DNA from: Trichosporon coremiiforme
Taxonomy: Eukaryota > Basidiomycota > Tremellomycetes > Trichosporonales > Trichosporonaceae
Direction: 5' to 3'
DNA length: 64,000 nt
Assembly (NCBI GenBank): GCA_039545355.1
Contig: BCJJ01000003.1
Location: 2,005,092-2,069,091, forward strand
The notes beneath the pieces are model-generated. The model was given only the letters and a program-made list of their open reading frames with translations, was not told the DNA's origin and made no database searches. A program made the translations under genes and the position numbers. This document shows, piece after piece, positions 1-11,647 of this stretch. Numbering within the stretch: position 1 is the stretch's first letter; every line of letters begins with the position of its first letter.

Positions 1-1112
1 TAACGTTGTCGCCACCAGCCGTCGCGACGATGTTTCCGTCCGGGTTCCACGTGCATGCGTTGATGACCGCCTTGTGCGAGTGCAGCGTCGAGAGGTCTTT
101 GCCCGTCCGCGGGTCCCAGAACTTGACAAGCATGTCCTTCGATCCCGATACGACCAGCCCTTTCGTAGGATGCCAGTCCACGCATCGCACGTCCCAACCG
201 TGTCCCGACAGCTCGCGCTCCGTCTCCGCCGCGCGGTAGTTCCAGATCTTGACGAGACCATCGTCACCGCCAGTCACGAACCACTCGTTGTTCGGCGACC
301 AGGCAACGCCGTGACACGCCTCACGATGTCCCTGGAAGCCGTGGATGTTTGTCAAGTGCGGGGTGAAGTACTTGATCCAGCCCGACTTGTCCGTCGAGAC
401 AAGTGCTTGTCCATTGTGCGAGTACGACATTGCGCGGATCGAGTCGTCATGCACCTGCGTAATCGACTCGTAGTTGAACGAAGCACCGTTCCATAGCGTG
501 AACTGCCCCTTGTCATTGCCCGTGAGGAGACGTCGCGCATCTGGAGTCCACTGAGAGAGGTTAGTGCGGTTCGACCTTGAGCCTCACCTTGACTACTCGA
601 GTCGGAGAGCGCTCCTTGTTGATCGAGGTGTGAACGAAGTAGTCACAGATCGACGTTGATGTGTCTCTGATATGGGCTGCTGGTGGGAGCAGCTGTACAC
701 GTCAGCCAACGACAAGAGACTCTCAAGCTCACGTTGATGATGTCGCTCGGATTAGGGTGTATCGGCGGCATGTAATCTCTCATGCCCTTGATCTTTCCCA
801 ACTATTGTCGTCAGCAACAGTTGCAATGAAGTGCTCCGCCCGCAGCGTCGGCGTAAACAGATAGCAAACAATACATACCATACGCCATTTCTGGACACCT
901 CCCATGTAGTCGACTGTTCTTCTCGGCTTGTACTTGCGGTTGGCGCGCGCATCGCCAGGCGGTCTCGTCACCGCTGCCTGGTAAGCGGCCTGCTCAAGCA
1001 CCTCCTCGTTGTCCGGATGGTTTGGCTCCAAATACTTCTCGGGGCGCCAGGAGTCCGGGGCGCGCGTTCGGGATGGGCCAGCCTCCTCCGGGTTTGCAGA
1101 CGCCGCTACCAT
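1..1112 (-). CDS. PFS2: Polyadenylation factor subunit Pfs2 (WDR33-like WD40 protein), 3' end outside window
   Basis: WD40 scaffold of the cleavage and polyadenylation factor, which in this family helps place the endonuclease and polymerase on pre-mRNA in the nucleus. Four exons fit in phase: 879-1112, 733-801, 588-692 and 1-550 (open at the window edge). The N-terminal part carries the Pfs2 signature [13 protein letters not shown], then [26 protein letters not shown] and [14 protein letters not shown] repeats follow ([57 protein letters not shown]). About 319 residues are visible; the rest of the propeller and the C-terminus lie to the left. The start at 1112 is the first methionine of the open frame. 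It shares a 470-base divergent promoter with ABD1 and lies 8 kb from YSH1, its partner in the same complex. Confidence 0.93.
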
Positions 1113-1582
1113 TGTCGGTTGGCTGCAAGGCTAGACGCGAGGTGGGGAAAGTGGATCGAACGGATCGAGTGGATGGTATGTGATGTGCGGTTAGCGTTAG
1201 GAGCCAACTACGTCAAACCCAAGTTCATGTCCCATATGGTCGCGGGGCTCGAACGGAAGCAAATCCTCCATATTTGGCGGTTTTACTTGAGTCGTTCGTT
1301 AGCTGATCGCGCGTGTGTAGCGGTCCACATCGATCAATCCTTCATTCACTCCTCGACATCCTTACTACTCTCCCGCCAACCACTACTAGAGACACGAAAG
1401 CACGACCCGAGAAGCCATGGTCCTCGTTTGGAATGGTTTCTGCATGATTTGAGCGACAATAAACCCGGATCCCCACATTCCCTCGCCTGCCCTTTCCTGA
1501 AGTCTCGTGGCGACGCGTCAACGTAAAATCAACTTTTCTATTATCTTTCCCGACTTTCCGCCGACTCGGCATCGCGACTGCA
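1113..1582. promoter_or_regulatory. Divergent intergenic region PFS2/ABD1
   Basis: These 470 bases separate the start codons of two genes transcribed away from each other, so both promoters must lie here. No clear TATA box or other named site was recognised. The ORFs that cross it have no convincing protein character. Confidence 0.6.
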
Positions 1583-3804
1583 ATGGTTTACGATCCGGTC
1601 AGAGACTGCGACATCCCCTCTCCGGCCATTCAGCGCCGTCCGTCGTTGTGGGAGTCGCCACAGGCGTCGACCCAACAACCCGCATACTCGCCAGAGCCAT
1701 CCCCGGGAGTTCGTCCGTTAAGCGGACCTGGGATGCGTTCGTTACTTAATGACGATGCTCCCGGACCATCAAGACGCGGTAGTGACCTGACAGCGGCTTC
1801 GTCAGACTACGAAGAGCACGGGCAAGCGGCGCGCCCACACCTGTCCAAGCTCCTGAACGAGACTCCCACGATCAACCGACGCGCATCCTCCTCTTCTTCT
1901 GTCCATCACGAGCCGACGGCCTCCAGCCCACGTCTTTCCTCCCCCACCGTCGGCCTGCACCCAGGTTCGCTGTCGCGCGTAAGCACGCAGCGCTCACCAC
2001 TTATGCCCGAGGCGCGGCTGAGCTCGCCATCGTCCGCAGTGTCCACGGGCCACTACGACCTCCCTCCAGCGTTTGGGGATCGCCCCTCGTCGCGACGATC
2101 ATCCTTTGATGTTTCCTCGCGTTCCATGCCGCCTCCGTCTGAGCCGATCCGACACGAGCTTAACACACCTACCAGTCACAGTGCGCTCCTTCGCTCTCCT
2201 AGCCTGTCTGCGTCGCCAGGCTCGCACTACGCCGGGCTCCCTGGTGAGCGCCCGCAGCCACGCGGTAGCAGGAGTAACTCCGGAGCATCGACCTCGCGCC
2301 CACCACCGCCCGCGACCTGGTCTCCGGAACCGAATCACTCCCGCCGCGCGAGCGAAGAGGTGCCCCCTTCGCCTTCCAACGCATCGAACGGACGGAGATC
2401 ACCGCCGCCGCCTCCGCGCACGCCATACCAGCCAAGGCACCCCTCGGGGTCCAGGACGATACGACGGCCGATCACGCCAGACGAGCTCCAACAACTGCGG
2501 ACAGAGGCTTTGAGCAACAACCCCTTGCGTCGCAAGCATCGATCAGCACCATCTTGGTCAGCGCCCAGCCCGCAGCGGGGCAGCTCCCTCGACGCATCTG
2601 CCGAGGCGGGCCCGTCACACCCGCGGTCCCGCGGACCATCGCGCCGCGGTTCGACAGCCAGCGCCTCGGGCCAACCGGAGACAGTGCTGCAGAAGCGGTC
2701 TTCGAAGGAGATGGAGCCAGTGGACGACCGTGCTATTCAGCGAAGACGGCAGGATTACACGGGCAACGCTGCTGAGGTGGCGTCTCACTACAATTCGCGA
2801 CCGGAAGTCGGAGTGGAGCATCGCGAGTTTTCTCCGATCATTGGCTTGAAGAAGTTCAACAACTGGATCAAGTCTGTGCTCATTGGCAAGTTCGCGTACC
2901 GCGAGCGTGGCCGCCCTGGCGCCAAGGTCTTAGATCTGGGGGCCGGTAAGGGTGGCGACCTGAACAAGTGGAAGCAGGCGCGCATCGACCTTTACGTCGC
3001 GATGGACATCGCCGAGACGTCCATGGACCAGGCGCGTGATCGTTGGAACACGATGCGAGGAAAGAAGTTCGAGGCGCACTTCTACCCGTTCGACTGCTTT
3101 TCCGTGAGTAACAACCGGGCTCTCCTTCAGCACCAGCTAACCCGCAGAACCCGATCTCCGACATTCTCCCGAGCGGATTGAAGCGTGCGAACCTGTACGA
3201 CAATGTGTCGATGCAGTTCTGCATGCACTACGCTTTCGAGACGGCATCCAAGGCGCGGATGATGATCGAGAACGTGTCGCGCTATCTGCGACCCGGCGGT
3301 GTTTTCATCGGTACCATCCCCAACGCGGAGCAGCTGATGAGCCGCCTCGACGGTATCCCTGACGGCAATGACCTGCGGTTTGGAAACAGCTGCTACGAGA
3401 TTGCGTTCGACGAAAAGCATCACGAAGGCGTGTACGGCCACCGCTACCGCTTCTTCCTGCAGGACGCGGTCGAGGACGTCCCCGAGTACGTCGTGGACTG
3501 GGACAACTTTGTCGACCTCGCGCGCGAGTACGACCTCGATCTCATCTACCGCAAGACGTTCAACGACGTGCTCCAGGAGGAACAGGACGACAGGGAGTTT
3601 TCCCAGCTCCTTACCCGCATGGGCGTCGTGAACCATCTCGGGGAGAGCGCCATGAACGACGATCAGTGGGAGGCGGCGAGTGAGTACAAAGCTTGCACTA
3701 TACGGCGGTTAGCTGACCATCCAGACATCTACATGGCGTTTGCTTTTGTGAAGGTGGAGCCGAGAGAGAAGACAACAGACGCGACGAGTGAGGTGTCAGC
3801 ATGA
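1583..3804 (+). CDS. ABD1: mRNA cap guanine-N7 methyltransferase Abd1
   Basis: Transfers a methyl group from S-adenosylmethionine to N7 of the 5' cap guanosine of nascent mRNA in the nucleus. Exons are 1583-3103, 3148-3679 and 3725-3804, giving 710 residues. The methyltransferase domain covers roughly residues 400-705. It has the SAM motif VLDLGAGKGGDLNKW near 449, YVAMDIAETSMDQARDRW, and the family blocks SMQFCMHYAFET, YLRPGGVFIGTIPN and GHRYRFFL. The first 390 or so residues are a serine/proline/arginine-rich extension without visible domains, so the protein is much longer than the roughly 440-residue budding-yeast enzyme. The last intron (3680-3724) is 45 bases and has no stop in frame. 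It is called because removal gives the expected ending NIYMAFAFVKV. It converges on SAD1. Confidence 0.93.
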
Positions 3805-3995
3805 GGACGAACACCACCAGTACTTCCGTTATTTTTCCTTTGTGTAGTATCTTTACAACTTTCAAAGCAGGATAATATGGACATTCGTCATTTGTATGAG
3901 CTCAAGTATGATGCATGCTCTATATAATCTCTAGTCGTACAGATGTGTCTGCTCCCTTCTACGCATCGCTATCTTCACACCCTTACGCCGCATCT

Positions 3996-5672
3996 CTACG
4001 CCATCTTCGGCGGTGATGACAGATCACGTCGCTCCCAGATCTGAATGACGGTCTCGCCGAGGGGCACCATCTCCCTCCGGACGTCGTCGACGCGGAGGTC
4101 CTGCATCTCGTACCACCGCTCGGACTCGCCGCCTCCCCGTCCCGCGCGCTGGAAGATCTTCCACGCAACCGTCGAGTCGTCGCTCGGGTCCGGCTTGCCT
4201 GAAGCCTTGGTGCTCGCCATCGTGCTCTCGAGCACGACGTTGCTGAGCAGGTCGTAGCACGCCATGATGGGGTCGCTCGGCTTCGGGTCCACGTACGGCT
4301 GCATGTCGACGCCGCGCATGGGGAAGTTGACGATCGTCGGGTTCTTCTCCTCTACGAAATTGTTCTTCGTGAACCGCTTGATGTGCAGGATCAGGTATGG
4401 CGGGAGCGCCTGCAGGTGGTGCCGCTTCAGCGTCGGGCCGAACTCCTGCGTTGTCTTGCCGTCGAACTTGGCCAGAATTGACGCAAGCGACACCTGCGGG
4501 ATGATCTTCTTCTCGTTTGCATCCTGGAACAACGGCGGCGCAGGCAGATCCAGCGCGAGGAACAGGAACGGCGAAGACATGCGCTCGATGTCTGCTTCGT
4601 CAGCTCCTGCAATGTCAGCTTAGCTCACCTCGCGACTCCTCGAACACTGGACGCGCATAGTCCTTGTGAGTGATGATCTTCTGCGTCTCGATCTGCACTT
4701 TGCCCTGGAACGTGGTGTAGATAACGGACGAGTTGCGCTTCTTCGACCCGCCGAGGTCGCGGTGGAGCGTGTTGATGAGCCAGCCGAGGAACTCGACAGG
4801 GTCGCCCTGCTCAATCGTCGTGAACTTTCCGTTACTACGCTTCGTGACTTCGTGGAAGAACTCGTGTGGAGACACCTGCGCCTTGAAGAGGCGAGGGTTC
4901 CAAAGACGCCTTGTCAGCGCCGCGAGCCGGGATACGAGCTCCGTCGGCCGCGCGGACTCCTGCAGCTGCGGCGTGTTCGGGTTCAGGAAGAAGTTGCGAA
5001 TCGGCGGGACGTGCAGCAGCATCTGCGTGATCACGTTCAGGTAGTCGTTCGCCTTGATGTTGTTCAGGCCAACGTAGCCAGGCAGGTATTCCTTCTTCTC
5101 CAGTGTCAGACTCCGCGGTCGGAGATCCGAGAGTCCAGCCAGCGATGCAGCCTCAAATCGCGGGTTCAAGACGTGCAGAATGTCTTTCAGACTTGGATCG
5201 CTGACGAGGTAGCCCTCCGGCAAGACGTAGAACTTCTCGGTAGCCAGGTTGAGCCAGACACGGTGGTTCTCGCCCACCGCATGACGGTATGCCCACGACC
5301 CTCGTCCTCGTCCCTGAAAGTACTTGCCACAAACCAAGCAGCAGTAGACGTTGATGTTCGACAATGACTTCGAGCATAGCCGCTCGAAGTCGAAGTCCAG
5401 GTTGGCACGCGAGACCTGTTGTCAGCTCTGCACAGAGGGCCAGGCGGAGGTGTACGCACAGTGTCAAGGTACATGTCGCGATGCCTCAAGTCCTCCTCCT
5501 CGTCAGGGACCACCTCCTCCGGCTCGTCTTCGCTCTCGCTGTCGGATGGGACACCTCGCTCCGCTTTCGGTTGGCCGTTAGCCTGCGCCGGCGAGCTCAG
5601 AGTCGCTGGAGGCTCCGCATCGAGCTTTGCTCGCTTAGCCGCTGGGGGCGATGTCGGAGGCGAGGGAGGCAT
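3996..5672 (-). CDS. SAD1: Sad1/USP39-type splicing factor (inactive ubiquitin-specific protease fold)
   Basis: In this family the protein is needed for U4/U6.U5 tri-snRNP integrity and pre-mRNA splicing. Exons are 5460-5672, 4629-5415 and 3996-4591, giving 531 residues. An acidic N-terminus is followed by MYLDTVSRANLDFDFERLC and a UBP zinc finger (YCCLVCGKYFQGRGRGSWAYRH). A USP-like fold comes next, with LPPYLILHIKRFTKNNF and KNPTIVNFPM. The cysteine box reads GLNNIKANDYLN, so the catalytic cysteine is replaced. The usual His box position reads RWYEMQDL, so it should not be a working protease, as is normal for the family. I chose the methionine at 5672 (MPPSPPTSPP) over one at 5795, which would nearly fill the promoter shared with HAT1. 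The second intron (4592-4628) has two in-frame acceptor choices. Confidence 0.92.
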
Positions 5673-5984
5673 GGTGAGAGACAGGCAGGGGAAGCTGGAG
5701 TCTCGTCGTCGGTCGTCTGAGGCAAGACTCTGAGTCTCAAGTGTTGGCGATGCCGTCGACGAGATTTCGCAGACCAAGGACGTTTTGTTGTTCAACCTGA
5801 CCTGGTCCCTTGCATCACAGTGAGGTCAGCCATGAACGGCGGCAACGGAGGCAAACCCACGCGATGCCCTACCTGCCAGGAGTGGAATGTGGCGGGATGC
5901 CTCCGGCCGCAGGTCATGAAGTTGGGACGCGTCGCGACCACAACATTGCGATTGCATCATTCCGGCCCCATCCATCCATCCACC
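5673..5984. promoter_or_regulatory. Divergent intergenic region SAD1/HAT1
   Basis: These 312 bases lie between two divergent start codons and must carry both promoters. The in-frame extensions of both genes across it look like shadows. No TATA box was recognised. Short CATC repeats just before the HAT1 start (5970-5984) are probably leader sequence. Confidence 0.55.
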
Positions 5985-7426
5985 ATGGCTGACAACGACG
6001 AGGCTTGGGTCACCAACTCAAACGAGGCTCTGAACTTTCAGCTTGGTGAGATTTCCGAGTCTTCGAAGTGTAGCTGACGCCAGTCCGGGCAGAGGAAGAC
6101 GCTGAGCAGCTGCAGGGCGAGGACAGGGTCGTAATCGAGCCCTTCCACCCCGACTTCACGTACCCCATTTTCGGCGACCAGGAGAAGATCTTTGGCTACA
6201 AGGGACTCGACATTAAGCTCCACTTTGCCTCCGGTTCGCTCAAGGAGTTCCTTCAGGTCACGTACGACGAGAAGATCCAGGACGAGGCGACGCCCGCCGA
6301 TGATGTCGAGGGCGAGCTATTCAAGTTCCTGCCGGCGGACTATACGAAGAGCGCTGTTGCCTTTGAGCAGACCGTTGAGGAGGATGCGAAGAGCTTCAAG
6401 CCAATGGGCGAGCTTATCGGAAGCTACACATTACGTGCCGCGAGCAGCAAGGGCAAGGGCAAGGCGAATGGAGATGGGCCGGCAGCCGATGCCGACGATG
6501 CCGTCTCCTACGAGATGTTTAAGGTTAGCGATTGACTGACCAGTATTCAAGCTAACGTCAGACTACCTGGGACACACCAGGATTCCGCGAGTACCACCGC
6601 CGAATGCAGATTTTCATCCTGCTGTTCATCGAGGGAGGAAGTTACATTCAGGAGGACGAGGAGGCTTGGGAGTTTGTGACTCTGTAAGCTGAGAGTCCTA
6701 TGTGGAGCTAACGTGCAGGTTTGAGAAGCGTCGACGACCGGACACCGACATCGAGACGTATCACTTTGTCGGCTACACGTCGCTGTACCCCTTCTGGTGC
6801 TTCCCGGATCAGGTTCGCTTGCGCCTGAGCCAGTTCGTCATCCTTCCGCCGTATCAGCACCTCGGCCACGGCTCGCGCCTCTACTCAGCCCTGTTCAAGC
6901 ACATGCTTGGTCGCGATGGTGTTGCGGAGCTCACAGTCGAGGACCCGGCCGAGGCGTTCGAGGACCTGCGCGACCGCAACGACCTTCGCTTCCTCGTTGA
7001 GCAGGGTGTGCCCGAAGACCCGAAGTTCCTCGTGGGCGTCGGAGACAACAGCCGAGCTGAGCGCGCGAAGTGGGAGGAGGGATTGCGCAAGAAGTACAAG
7101 ATCGCACAGGTGAGTCCATCACAGTTCATGGCTCTCCGACCAGAACGCACAGCTGACATTGGCAGCGCCAATTTGACCGGTTGCTCGAGATGCTTCTCCT
7201 TCGCCAGCTCGACCGCAAGGATGTGGCCAAGGTTAGAGCCTACCGTCTGCAGGTCAAGGCGCGGTTGTACCGGTTCAACTACGTGAGTTGCTTTTTCGTG
7301 GAGGCAGCTGACAGTCAGGAAATGCTGTGCCAGATGACGCCGGAGGAGCGCAAGGAGGCGCTCGCGAAGACATACGACACGGTCGTCGACGACTACGATC
7401 GCATCCTCGGAATGACCTTCCACTAG
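5985..7426 (+). CDS. HAT1: Histone acetyltransferase type B catalytic subunit Hat1
   Basis: Acetylates newly made histone H4, in the family at lysines 5 and 12, usually with a WD40 partner (Hat2/RbAp) before chromatin assembly. Six exons keep phase: 5985-6045, 6084-6523, 6562-6683, 6719-7109, 7166-7282 and 7319-7426, giving 412 residues. Diagnostic stretches are FHPDFTYPIFGDQEKIFGYK near the N-terminus, the substrate-cleft region FIEGGSYIQEDEEAWEF, and YTSLYPFWCFPDQVRLRLSQ. The acetyl-CoA-binding loop is FVILPPYQHLGHGSRLY, with a QxxGxG-type motif. The segment LTVEDPAEAFEDLRDRNDL is also typical. A family-unlike insertion rich in Gly/Lys/Ala (SSKGKGKANGDGPAADAD) lies before residue 170. The last intron is only 36 bases. 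The start is the first methionine giving the expected N-terminus (MADNDEAW). Confidence 0.94.
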
Positions 7427-7747
7427 CTTGACCAAAAGGCGAGCGCAAGGCATAGTGGTAGATGACAATAAGTAGTAGATCCTCTCCTCACAGATGTATA
7501 GCAGATGTACGCAGATATGCAGATAATCAGGCAAAAAGATGCTTACACGGAGATGTCACAAGCTCTCTACCAGGTGCACCGGACTGTCTGTTCTAAGTTA
7601 CTTTTCAGCGATAGCAGCCGCATCTCTACGAGCACGGCTGATACGGCGCTAGTATGGAGTAATGGTGTGTGTGATATGCAGATAACGTCATTCGCGCAAG
7701 AGGTAGCTCGCACTCGTGCACCCGGGCTCTCGTTCCGGCACTTCTGC
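7427..7747. other. Convergent intergenic region HAT1/BTB gene
   Basis: These 321 bases separate two stop codons that face each other, so the stretch should hold both 3' UTRs and poly(A) signals. I see no gene in it. The ORF running through it on the plus strand is antisense to the BTB gene further right. Confidence 0.5.
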
Positions 7748-8837
7748 TTATCCCTCAACCTTCCAGAGCTGGCGAGCGCGTTTCGGCTTGCGCGTGACGT
7801 GCACGCCCATTCCGTCTCCGTCATCCTTGACAGCGAGAACGACGCTCTCCTCCATGCCGCTCGCGGCGGCGCCCTTCTTGCGCGCGGCGACAACCTTCTT
7901 CGCGAACTGGAAGCGCTCCTGCATAGCCTCGATCGGGAGATCGGCGCTCTCGACGCACGACTTGAAGAGCTCGTACGGCAGGCCCGCGTACGCGTCAATG
8001 AGCGCCTGGCGGTTCGATCCGACGCTGTTGGGCAGCGTGCGGATGAGGAAGTTGACAATGTCGCTACGAAGACGCTGCGAGTACTCGCCGTAGTCGGCCG
8101 AGAAGCCGTTCGCCGAGTTCGGTATCCGCTGATCGAGCCAGTTGACGTATTGGGCCACGTTGTCCGCCGAGAGCGACGAGGAGCACACCGCGTACGCCCG
8201 CTGGACTAAGGCGGGAGAGCCGAACAGGTACGCCGCGGCCAGAACGGCGCGGGCATTTGAAGGCGTCACGAGATCATTCGCGGGGCCTGTCGTCAGCTGG
8301 GCGCGATCGAGGATGCCGATCCCGTTTCAAAGGTTACGCACTGTACAGGTCCTGGATGGCAATGAAGACGGCCTGTGCGTGAGCTTCACTCATCTTGGCA
8401 ATAGCTTACCTCCTGGGTGATGTTCTCGTCCATAAACTGAAGTTGCAGCGTCGAGCCGGGCGAGGAGTTCATGAGCAGATGAGCCAGGTACGGAGAGCGA
8501 GCGAGGATGACTGAGGTCAGCTGCAGAACTCCAGAGGGTTAAGCTTAAGATGGCACTCACGCCTGTGCAGCTTCACCGAAGTGGTGAAGAACAAGAGCTG
8601 GACGTCGGCCCACTGCTGCCCGCAGAAACCGGTGTTGAAGACATAGTTGGCGAGACCGCTCGCAAAGTCCTCACTGGCTGTCAGCCGATGACGTCCAGGG
8701 AACGTCTGAAGGTCCGTGTGACCGCGATCATCCACTTACCCAGCCTGCTCGCTCGGCAGGGTGCTCTCAGGCGGAACGGAGGTCGCGCTGTAGGACGTGG
8801 TGGGCGTCGCAGCGCCGTGGGAGCGCGGCGTCGCCAT
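7748..8837 (-). CDS. BTB/POZ domain protein, function unknown
   Basis: Five exons join in phase: 8740-8837, 8561-8673, 8410-8510, 8342-8372 and 7748-8286, giving 293 residues. After a short Ser/Thr-rich head (MATPRRSHGAATPTTS-like), residues about 35-110 resemble a BTB/POZ fold: QQWADVQLLFFTTSVKLHRL followed by ILARSPYLAHLLMNS, the classic HxxxLxxxSPYF pattern. After the BTB there is an alpha-helical region (NARAVLAAAYLFGSPALVQR, NVAQYVNWLDQRI) like the helices that follow many fungal BTB domains. The C-terminus is basic (RKPKRARQLWKVEG). BTB domains mediate dimerisation or binding to cullin ligases or transcriptional partners; which applies here cannot be told. Exon 4 is only 31 bases. It shares a divergent promoter with YSH1. 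Confidence 0.75.
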
Positions 8838-9204
8838 TTTGAGTTGATAAGTCCGAAGGTGGAGGTCGAGAGAGTGTGGGGCAAGGTGGCTGTCGGGAAA
8901 GGGCTGAGCTAACAGTTGAACGCTAGGACAGGGGATAGAATGAACCAGCCGGTGTTATCGGATGGAGGGGTATCTGACAGAAAGTGATGTATGAATGTGG
9001 AATACTGAGAGACACAAGACGTGTCATGAAATGAAGATGAAGTGAATGACGGCAGGAGTGGTTGTCGGCGAGATACTGGCTACCGTGGGGTAAAAGTTAG
9101 GTAACGGCAACAATTGACTTGGCGAGCGGTAGCCTTGAGGCGTCGAAATATCATCTGACATCAGATCCGACCTTGCTTCCTGTCACCACCCATCCCCACA
9201 CACC
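8838..9204. promoter_or_regulatory. Divergent intergenic region BTB gene/YSH1
   Basis: These 367 bases lie between divergent start codons. They are somewhat AT-richer than the flanking exons, as expected for a promoter. No specific element was recognised. Confidence 0.5.
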
Positions 9205-11647
9205 ATGTCGCACCATCGCCGGAGACGACAAGCGCCGGCACCCGTGCAGGTCATCGCCGACCCCGAGGGCGATGCTCCGTCACTCAGTGTCACCATGCTC
9301 GGTGCGGGACAGGAGGTCGGACGGTCCTGCTGCGTCATCCAACATCGAGGCAAGACCATTGTTTGCGACGCCGGTCTGCATCCTGCTTACCCCGGTCTGG
9401 GAGGCTTGCCCTTCATCGACGAGCTTGACTGGAGTACCGTTGACGCCATCTTGATCACACAGTGAGCAACGCAACGACTGTGTTTGTTTGTTCACATCAA
9501 CTGACAGCCAGTTTCCATGTCGACCATGCAGCTGCGTTGCCGTACATCATGGAGAAGGTAAGCTGACGAGCTTCTCGAGTTGCGGTAGTAAGCTGACCTC
9601 AGACGAACTTCCGCGATGGAAACGGCAAGGTGTACATGACACACGCGACACGAGCTATCTACGGGCTGACGATGATGGACACTGTTCGCATCAAGTGAGC
9701 TTCCGCTCCAGTGACCTAGCTAATACTCAGTGATCAGAACGCCGAAGCTGCCGGGCGGCTATACAACGAGGCGGACGTCCAGGCGAGCTGGGAGAACACG
9801 ATCGCGGTCGATTACCACCAGGACATCAACATCTCGGGAGGACTCCGATTCACGCCGTACCACGCGGGCCACGTGCTGGGAGCGTCGATGTTCCTCATCG
9901 AGATCGCGGGACTGAAGGTGCTCTACACCGGAGACTACTCGCGAGAAGAGGACCGGCATCTTGTCATCGCCGAGGTGCCCCCCGTGAAGCCGGACGTCAT
10001 GATTTGCGAGAGCACGTTCGGGGTGCACACGCTACCGGACAGGAAGGACAAGGAGGAGCAGTTCACGAGTGAGTTCACGGGGTTTCTTCGATATCTGACG
10101 CCAGCGCTCGTCTCGAACATTGTTCGAAGAGGCGGAAAGGTGCTGATGCCGATTCCTTCGTTTGGTAATGGACAGGAGCTCGCGCTGCTGCTGGACGACT
10201 ACTGGAACGACCACCCGGAGCTCCAAGGCGTGCCGATCTACTTTGCGTCCGGACTGTTCCAGCGCGGCATGCGAGTGTACAAGAAGTATGTGCACACGAT
10301 GAACGCGAACATCCGCTCCCGTTTCGCGCGACGAGACAACCCCTTCGACTTCAAGTACGTCAAGTGGCTGAAGGACCCGAAGCGGTTGGACCACAAGCAG
10401 CCGTGTGTCGTGATGGCGTCTGCGCAGTTCATGTCGTTCGGTCTGTCTCGTGAGCTGCTGGAGGAGTGGGCTCCGGACCCCAAGAACGGTGTGATCGTGA
10501 CCGGATACTCGATCGAGGGCACCATGGCGCGCACCTTGCTCGGCGAGCCGGATCATATTGAGTCGCTCCGCGGCGGTCGCAGCATTCCCCGCCGGTGTAC
10601 AGTCAAGGAGATTTCGTTCGGTGCCCACGTCGACTACGCCCAGAACTCCAAGTTCATTCAGGAGATTGGTGCGCAGCACGTCGTTCTCGTCCACGGTGAG
10701 GCATCGCAGATGGGTCGTCTCCGAGCAGCGCTCCGCGACCAGTACGCCACGCGAGGACAGGAGATCAACATCCACACGCCGAAGAACCTCGAGCCCCTCG
10801 TGCTCAACTTCCGCACCGAGCGCGTTGCCAAGGCGATCGGAACGCTGGCCGAGGAGCGCCCGACACACGGTGCCGAGGTCCGCGGCCTGCTCGTCAGCAA
10901 GGACTTCTCGTACACCCTTCTCGACCCCAAGGACCTGAAGGACTTCACGGGTCTGTCGACGAGCACGATCGTCCAGAGGCAGAGCCTGCCCATCGGTGTC
11001 GACTTCATGGTGGTCCGGTGGCATCTTGAGGGCATGTACGGTGAGGTCGAGGAGAGCCAAGACGAGGAGGGACGAGACCAGTTGACGGTAAGCTTGCCTG
11101 CGAATGGCCTCAAGCTGACTTCAGATCATGAACGCCGTCCGCGTCGTGCGCATGAGCGACACCGAGATCCAGATGCAGTGGGTCTCGAACACGTCCAATG
11201 ACATGATCGCCGATAGTGCGCTCGTGGTGCTGCTGGGCATCGACGCCAGTCCCGCGACTGTCAAGAGTGAGTTTCGTTCTTTCTTGTGCTCAAACTGACA
11301 TTCCAGTGACGACAAACCCCCACCCGCACGCGCACCACGACCACGCCCCCGGCAAGTCTTCGCACGATTTCGAGACGCTGCGCATGTTCCTCGAAGCGCA
11401 CTTCGGGCACGTGACCGAGCCGTCGATGAACCCAGACGACGACGACTACCTCCAGATGAGGGTGAATGTGGACGGCGTCGACGCCGTCGTAGACCTGATC
11501 AGCATGAAGGTCGAGTGCGACAATGAGGAACTCAAGGGCAGGATAGAGAAGGTCGTCGAGATGGCGCTCACGACCATGACGCCGCTGAGCCGCCTGTTTG
11601 CAGGCCAGGCCCTCGAGGGCAGCCTACCCGAGATCGAGGCGAAGTAG
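9205..11647 (+). CDS. YSH1: Endoribonuclease Ysh1 (CPSF73-like) of the pre-mRNA 3'-end processing complex
   Basis: The zinc-dependent metallo-beta-lactamase/beta-CASP nuclease that cuts pre-mRNA before polyadenylation, acting in the nucleus within the cleavage and polyadenylation factor. Six exons: 9205-9461, 9512-9557, 9603-9694, 9731-11087, 11125-11266 and 11307-11647, giving 744 residues. The lactamase half starts at MLGAGQEVGRSC. It has the metal-binding motif HFHVDH at 86-91, YHAGHVLGASMF, and YTGDYSREEDRHL. The beta-CASP half follows with MICESTFGVHTLPDR, KVLMPIPSFGNGQELALLL, MASAQFMSFGLSRELLEEW and EISFGAHVDYAQNSKF. A Ysh1-type C-terminal domain ends in ALEGSLPEIEAK. A histidine-rich insert (NPHPHAHHDHAPG) sits in the C-terminal domain at the last exon junction. 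Its partner Pfs2 is encoded 8 kb to the left. Confidence 0.96.

Noticed and set aside
10032..11060. 342-codon open frame on the minus strand
   Set aside because: Lies fully antisense to YSH1 exon 4 and mirrors its codon pattern; no domain of its own.
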